From Parasaccharibacter apium (GTDB taxonomy: Bacteria; Pseudomonadota; Alphaproteobacteria; Acetobacterales; Acetobacteraceae): DNA of 64,000 bases. The first letter of the stretch is position 1; each line of letters opens with the position of its first letter. Shown here piece after piece: positions 61,801-64,000 of the stretch. The DNA lies in contig NZ_MEJG01000001.1 of NCBI RefSeq assembly GCF_002592045.1, forward strand, positions 1 to 64,000, read 5' to 3'. A program made the translations under genes and the position numbers. Below the pieces are notes generated by a model. It had not been told where the DNA came from. It made no database searches and saw only the letters and a program-made list of their open reading frames with translations.

Positions 61801-62334
61801 CTCCCCCGCATCAGCGGGATAGAGGTCGAAGATGCTCCCGCGCATAGCAAATTCGCCGCGCTCCATCACGGTATCAACACGGCTATAGCCACTCCCCACC
61901 AGCTGCTCAGCAAGGTGATTAGCCTCCACCATATCACCACGTTTGATGTGGAGTGTCTGGCCCGCAAAAGCGGCACGCGGCGGTACACGTTGAATCATCG
62001 CATGGATTGTCGTCAGCACAATGCGGCCTGTGGGCGGTGCGGGCTCCAATAAATGGCTTAAGGTTGCTGTACGCTCTGCAACGATGGACGGATTAGGCGA
62101 GATACGATCATAAGGTAGGCAATCCCACGCAGGAAAGCGCAGCACCATTACCTCTGGCACAAGCCAACTCAGCATATCAGCCAGGGACGCTAAAGCGGCA
62201 TCATCATGAGCGACGTGCACAATCGTCCCTTGATGCTCTGACAAACGCTGACGCAGCAAAAACGCCACCGCGCCATCTGGCACACCCCAGATAGTCGGAC
62301 CAAAAGACGCCATGGCAGAATCTTCAGCGTGCAT
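58840..62334 (-). CDS. mfd: Transcription-repair coupling factor
   Basis: A DNA translocase that removes stalled RNA polymerase and recruits UvrA. 1164 residues from ATG 62334: UvrB-homology region (to about 350), RNA-polymerase-interacting domain (EEYGIGRYVGLETV), and a RecG-like motor with Walker A GDVGFGKT (637-644), DEEQHFGV, and RGRVGRAKQRGYAYL. The C-terminal domain is present. GGGGAG lies nine bases before the start. It works with uvrC, also encoded in the window. Confidence 0.98.
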   Translation of the reverse strand: MHAEDSAMASFGPTIWGVPDGAVAFLLRQRLSEHQGTIVHVAHDDAALASLADMLSWLVPEVMVLRFPAWDCLPYDRISPNPSIVAERTATLSHLLEPAPPTGRIVLTTIHAMIQRVPPRAAFAGQTLHIKRGDMVEANHLAEQLVGSGYSRVDTVMERGEFAMRGSIFDLYPADAGEPVRLDFFGDEVDNIRNFDAATQRSTEAREGFSLTPVSEYALDKASLSRFQTGWRDVFGSGAMEDVLYRQLLEGRRASGAEHYLPLFHYGDGHHMETLLDYLPDAAVSFERETPEILTARLEMIADHYQARCAAGHEGELPYRPLPPHRLYLNRHGWEGMLKGHPTVLLSPFARPDGAEGIEAGYKPGPVFASMGGAGREGIFQQFATHVQAWAKEGRRTYLTAWSNGSRERIATLLRDHDIACESFEGWPEAAAMARGAVGLVVLGLERGFTGGRVAFVSEQDLLGERLARPPRRRRKGQDFITQIGEIAEGDLVVHEEYGIGRYVGLETVREGRVAHDYLSILYDGEQRLLLPVENIDLLSRFGSEQGTVQLDRLGGTSWQARKAKMKTRLREMAGELIRTAAARAMKEAPIMAPAEGLWDEFCARFSFMETEDQSRAIADVLEDLSSGKPMDRLVCGDVGFGKTEVALRAAFVAALSGMQVAVVVPTTLLARQHYLGFKQRFEGLPVRVEQLSRMVSAKEATKVRDGLADGTVDIVIGTHALLSKAVSFERLGMLIIDEEQHFGVAHKEKLKAMREDVHVLTLSATPLPRTLQLSLSGVREMSLIATPPTDRLSVRTFITPFDKVMIHEAIQRERFRGGQIFCVVPRLSDMRHMAERLKEIVPDARITEAHGRLTPTELETVMTEFSEGKYDILLSTNIVESGLDMPRVNTIIIHRADMFGLGQLYQLRGRVGRAKQRGYAYLTWPQTHVLSSSSIKRLEIMQTLDSLGAGFTLASHDLDLRGAGNLLGDEQSGHIREVGIELYQQMLQDAVTDLRRMRDESDEEDIGWTPNIILGLAVLLPEDYVKDLPVRLGLYRRIAALKDEADVDAMRVELVDRFGPLPQEVENLLDVVMIKKLCRDTGVERLEAGPKGMVLQFRKNKFANPDGLIRWAARNEKAGVKIRPDHKLAMVREMTNAVRINMARKILASLGKLLEKAHQSDAA

Positions 62335-62441
62335 CAAAGCAGGCTCCCCTCATGAGATAAGAGTATTTTTATTATCTGATGGTTTTGCTACCCTATAACG
62401 CTCCCTCGGCCCTCTGTCAGCACAAAAGCCGTTTACACGCT

Positions 62442-64000
62442 ATGCCCCTTGCCCCTCCCTCTTTGCGGATTACCCCGCTTTTGGCCCCGCTGACGAGCTT
62501 GCCGGGACTCACAGCACGCCATGCCACATTATTAAACAAAATTAGCGGCGGCAAACGGGTGATTGACCTGCTCTTTACCCTGCCAGAAAAGCTCATTGAC
62601 CGCCGAAAAATAATGACCCTTGCCGAAGGACGCGCCCTCCCAACGGGGGACGTACTCACAAGCCATGTCCGCGTCTTAGGCATCCGCCGTCCTGCACGGC
62701 CTTCTCAACCAACCATCCTCACCGCCCATGATGAAACGGGCATGTTGGAGATTACCTTCTTCCAAAAAGGGCGACTGTTCCTCCCCCCTGAAGGCACGGA
62801 GATTCTCGTCTCTGGTAAAGTAGGGCATTATCACGACCGCCTCACACTCTCCCGGCCAGACCATATCATCGCGTGGGAGAAGAGAGATAACTTCCCGTGG
62901 TTAGAGCCTGTCTGGCCCTTAACGGCTGGATTATTCCCCTCCACCGTGCGCCGTGCCATGAAGGCCGCTTTGGCCCTCATCCCCGATGACCTCCCCGAAT
63001 GGTTAGATGCCCCCCTCCTGCAAAAACATCGCTGGCCGTCCTTCAAAACGGCATTAGAAACTTTACATCTGCCCGAAAGCCTCTCCCAACAAGGGGACCC
63101 CACCCCCTTTTTAGAGCGCGCACGCGCACGCCTTGCCGCTGATGAAGTCCTCGCCGACCAGCTTTGCTTAGGGATGGCCCGCCAACAAGCGCAAGCGCGC
63201 GAGGGGCGTGCCCTTATTGGAGATGGCACACTCCGCCAACAGCTTTTGGAGCGTTTTGGCCATCGCCCCACCGCAGCCCAAAGCCGTGTCATGGATGAAA
63301 TTGCCGCTGATATGAGCCAACCCACCCCGATGATGCGCCTTTTACAAGGTGATGTAGGGGCAGGGAAAACCCTTGTCGCGATGATGGCCATGCTCCATGC
63401 TGTAGAGGCCGGCACTCAAGCGGCCTTCATGGCCCCGACCGAAATCCTCGCTCAGCAACATGCCAGCACCTTTGAAGCCCTCTGCCCTGTACCCTTTGTC
63501 TTTTTAAGTGGCTCCATCAAAGGGCGTGCCCGGCGGATTGCCTTAGCCAAACTAGCCGATGGTCATGCTAAAATCGCCATCGGCACGCATGCACTCTTTC
63601 AAGATGGTGTCATCTTTGCTGACCTCGGGCTTGCTGTCATTGATGAACAGCATCGTTTTGGGGTGGAGCAGCGTATGAAGCTCGCCACAAAAGGCCCTGC
63701 AACTGATGTGCTGGTCATGACAGCCACCCCCATCCCCCGTACACTTCAACTCACAGAATGGGGCGAGATGGGCGTTAGCCGGCTGGATAGCAAACCCGCC
63801 GGACGCCAACCCATCCATACGACTGTTCATAATATGGGCCTATTGGATGATATTCTCGCAGGGATAAAGCGCGCCTTAGAGCAAGGAAAACAAATCTTTT
63901 GGGTCTGCCCTCTTATTGAGGAGAGTGAAAGCCAAAGTGCCGCCGCAGCGGAGGAACGCTGGGCCGCACTCACCAAACGATTCGGCTCCATCATCGGCCT
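62442..64000 (+). CDS. recG: ATP-dependent DNA helicase RecG, 3' end beyond the window
   Basis: The branch-migration helicase that rewinds stalled forks. 519 codons are present from ATG 62442 with no stop; the full protein is usually near 690, so about three quarters is here. The N-terminal wedge domain includes an OB-fold-like part (LTAHDETGMLEITFFQKG), then HRPTAAQSRVMDEI, Walker A GDVGAGKT (303-310), APTEILAQQH, DEQHRFGVEQR (DEQH at 401-404) and MTATPIPRTLQL. It is divergent from mfd across 107 bases, which hold no further gene. Confidence 0.97.
   Translation, partial: MPLAPPSLRITPLLAPLTSLPGLTARHATLLNKISGGKRVIDLLFTLPEKLIDRRKIMTLAEGRALPTGDVLTSHVRVLGIRRPARPSQPTILTAHDETGMLEITFFQKGRLFLPPEGTEILVSGKVGHYHDRLTLSRPDHIIAWEKRDNFPWLEPVWPLTAGLFPSTVRRAMKAALALIPDDLPEWLDAPLLQKHRWPSFKTALETLHLPESLSQQGDPTPFLERARARLAADEVLADQLCLGMARQQAQAREGRALIGDGTLRQQLLERFGHRPTAAQSRVMDEIAADMSQPTPMMRLLQGDVGAGKTLVAMMAMLHAVEAGTQAAFMAPTEILAQQHASTFEALCPVPFVFLSGSIKGRARRIALAKLADGHAKIAIGTHALFQDGVIFADLGLAVIDEQHRFGVEQRMKLATKGPATDVLVMTATPIPRTLQLTEWGEMGVSRLDSKPAGRQPIHTTVHNMGLLDDILAGIKRALEQGKQIFWVCPLIEESESQSAAAAEERWAALTKRFGSIIG

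Overview
The window is a continuous stretch of bacterial chromosome, gene-dense and mostly housekeeping. It looks like an alphaproteobacterium of the acetic acid bacterium group (Acetobacteraceae). This is inferred from the look of the proteins and from alphaproteobacterial gene orders: ppiD-trpEGDC divergent from tpiA-secG-pyrG-kdsA-eno-ftsB, pdhABC-lpd-lipA-coq10/ratA, purCSQL-bolA-grxD, pgsA-uvrC, and mfd next to recG. I see no insertion sequence, prophage, CRISPR array, plasmid function or rRNA operon. Genes at both ends run off the window.

Layout. 1-1204: a truncated secreted protein of unknown function, a gene-poor stretch and tRNA-Val. 1260-4104: a 629-residue unknown protein paired with an ELM1-like protein. 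4169-6684: a DEAD-box helicase convergent with glyA. 6793-12653: three tandem paralogous amino-acid permeases, then hemB and a YraN-family protein. 12728-19896: a small His-rich secreted protein, then a purine operon (purC-purS-X-purQ-purL-bolA-grxD, with purB upstream) in which X is a secreted protein made of two Rap1a/Tai-like repeats. 20101-23021: a TerC-like membrane protein, a soluble lytic transglycosylase and a second His-rich secreted protein with a dyad in its upstream region. 23170-29642: pyruvate dehydrogenase E1a, E1b, E2 and E3, lipoyl synthase and a Coq10/RatA-like protein in one operon. 29757-35914: ppiD-trpE-trpG-trpD-trpC.

36077-42162: tpiA-secG-pyrG-kdsA, a DUF3429 membrane protein on the other strand, eno and ftsB. 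42242-47018: rpmG, a proline-rich lipoprotein with 72-residue repeats, pgsA and uvrC. 47268-51950: dipeptidase, xth, a response regulator without a kinase beside it, and a Na+/H+ antiporter with a cytosolic tail. 52066-56766: an RsmB-type methyltransferase, guaB, hemN and two identical tandem tRNA-Gln genes. 56852-64000: a DUF475 (TerC superfamily) membrane protein, rlmE, mfd and the first two thirds of recG.

How the genes work together. The purine operon encodes the three-part FGAM synthase (PurS, PurQ and small PurL) with nearly every junction overlapping, so the secreted Rap1a-like protein is translationally coupled on both sides. The pdh operon carries both the lipoylated complex and the enzyme that makes its cofactor. 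BolA and the CGFS glutaredoxin are known partners in Fe-S and iron handling.

I did not find a convincing new multi-gene system. The best candidates for new biology are the tandem Rap1a-like protein inside the purine operon, the unknown/ELM1-like pair, the repeat lipoprotein, and the His-rich secreted protein with its dyad.
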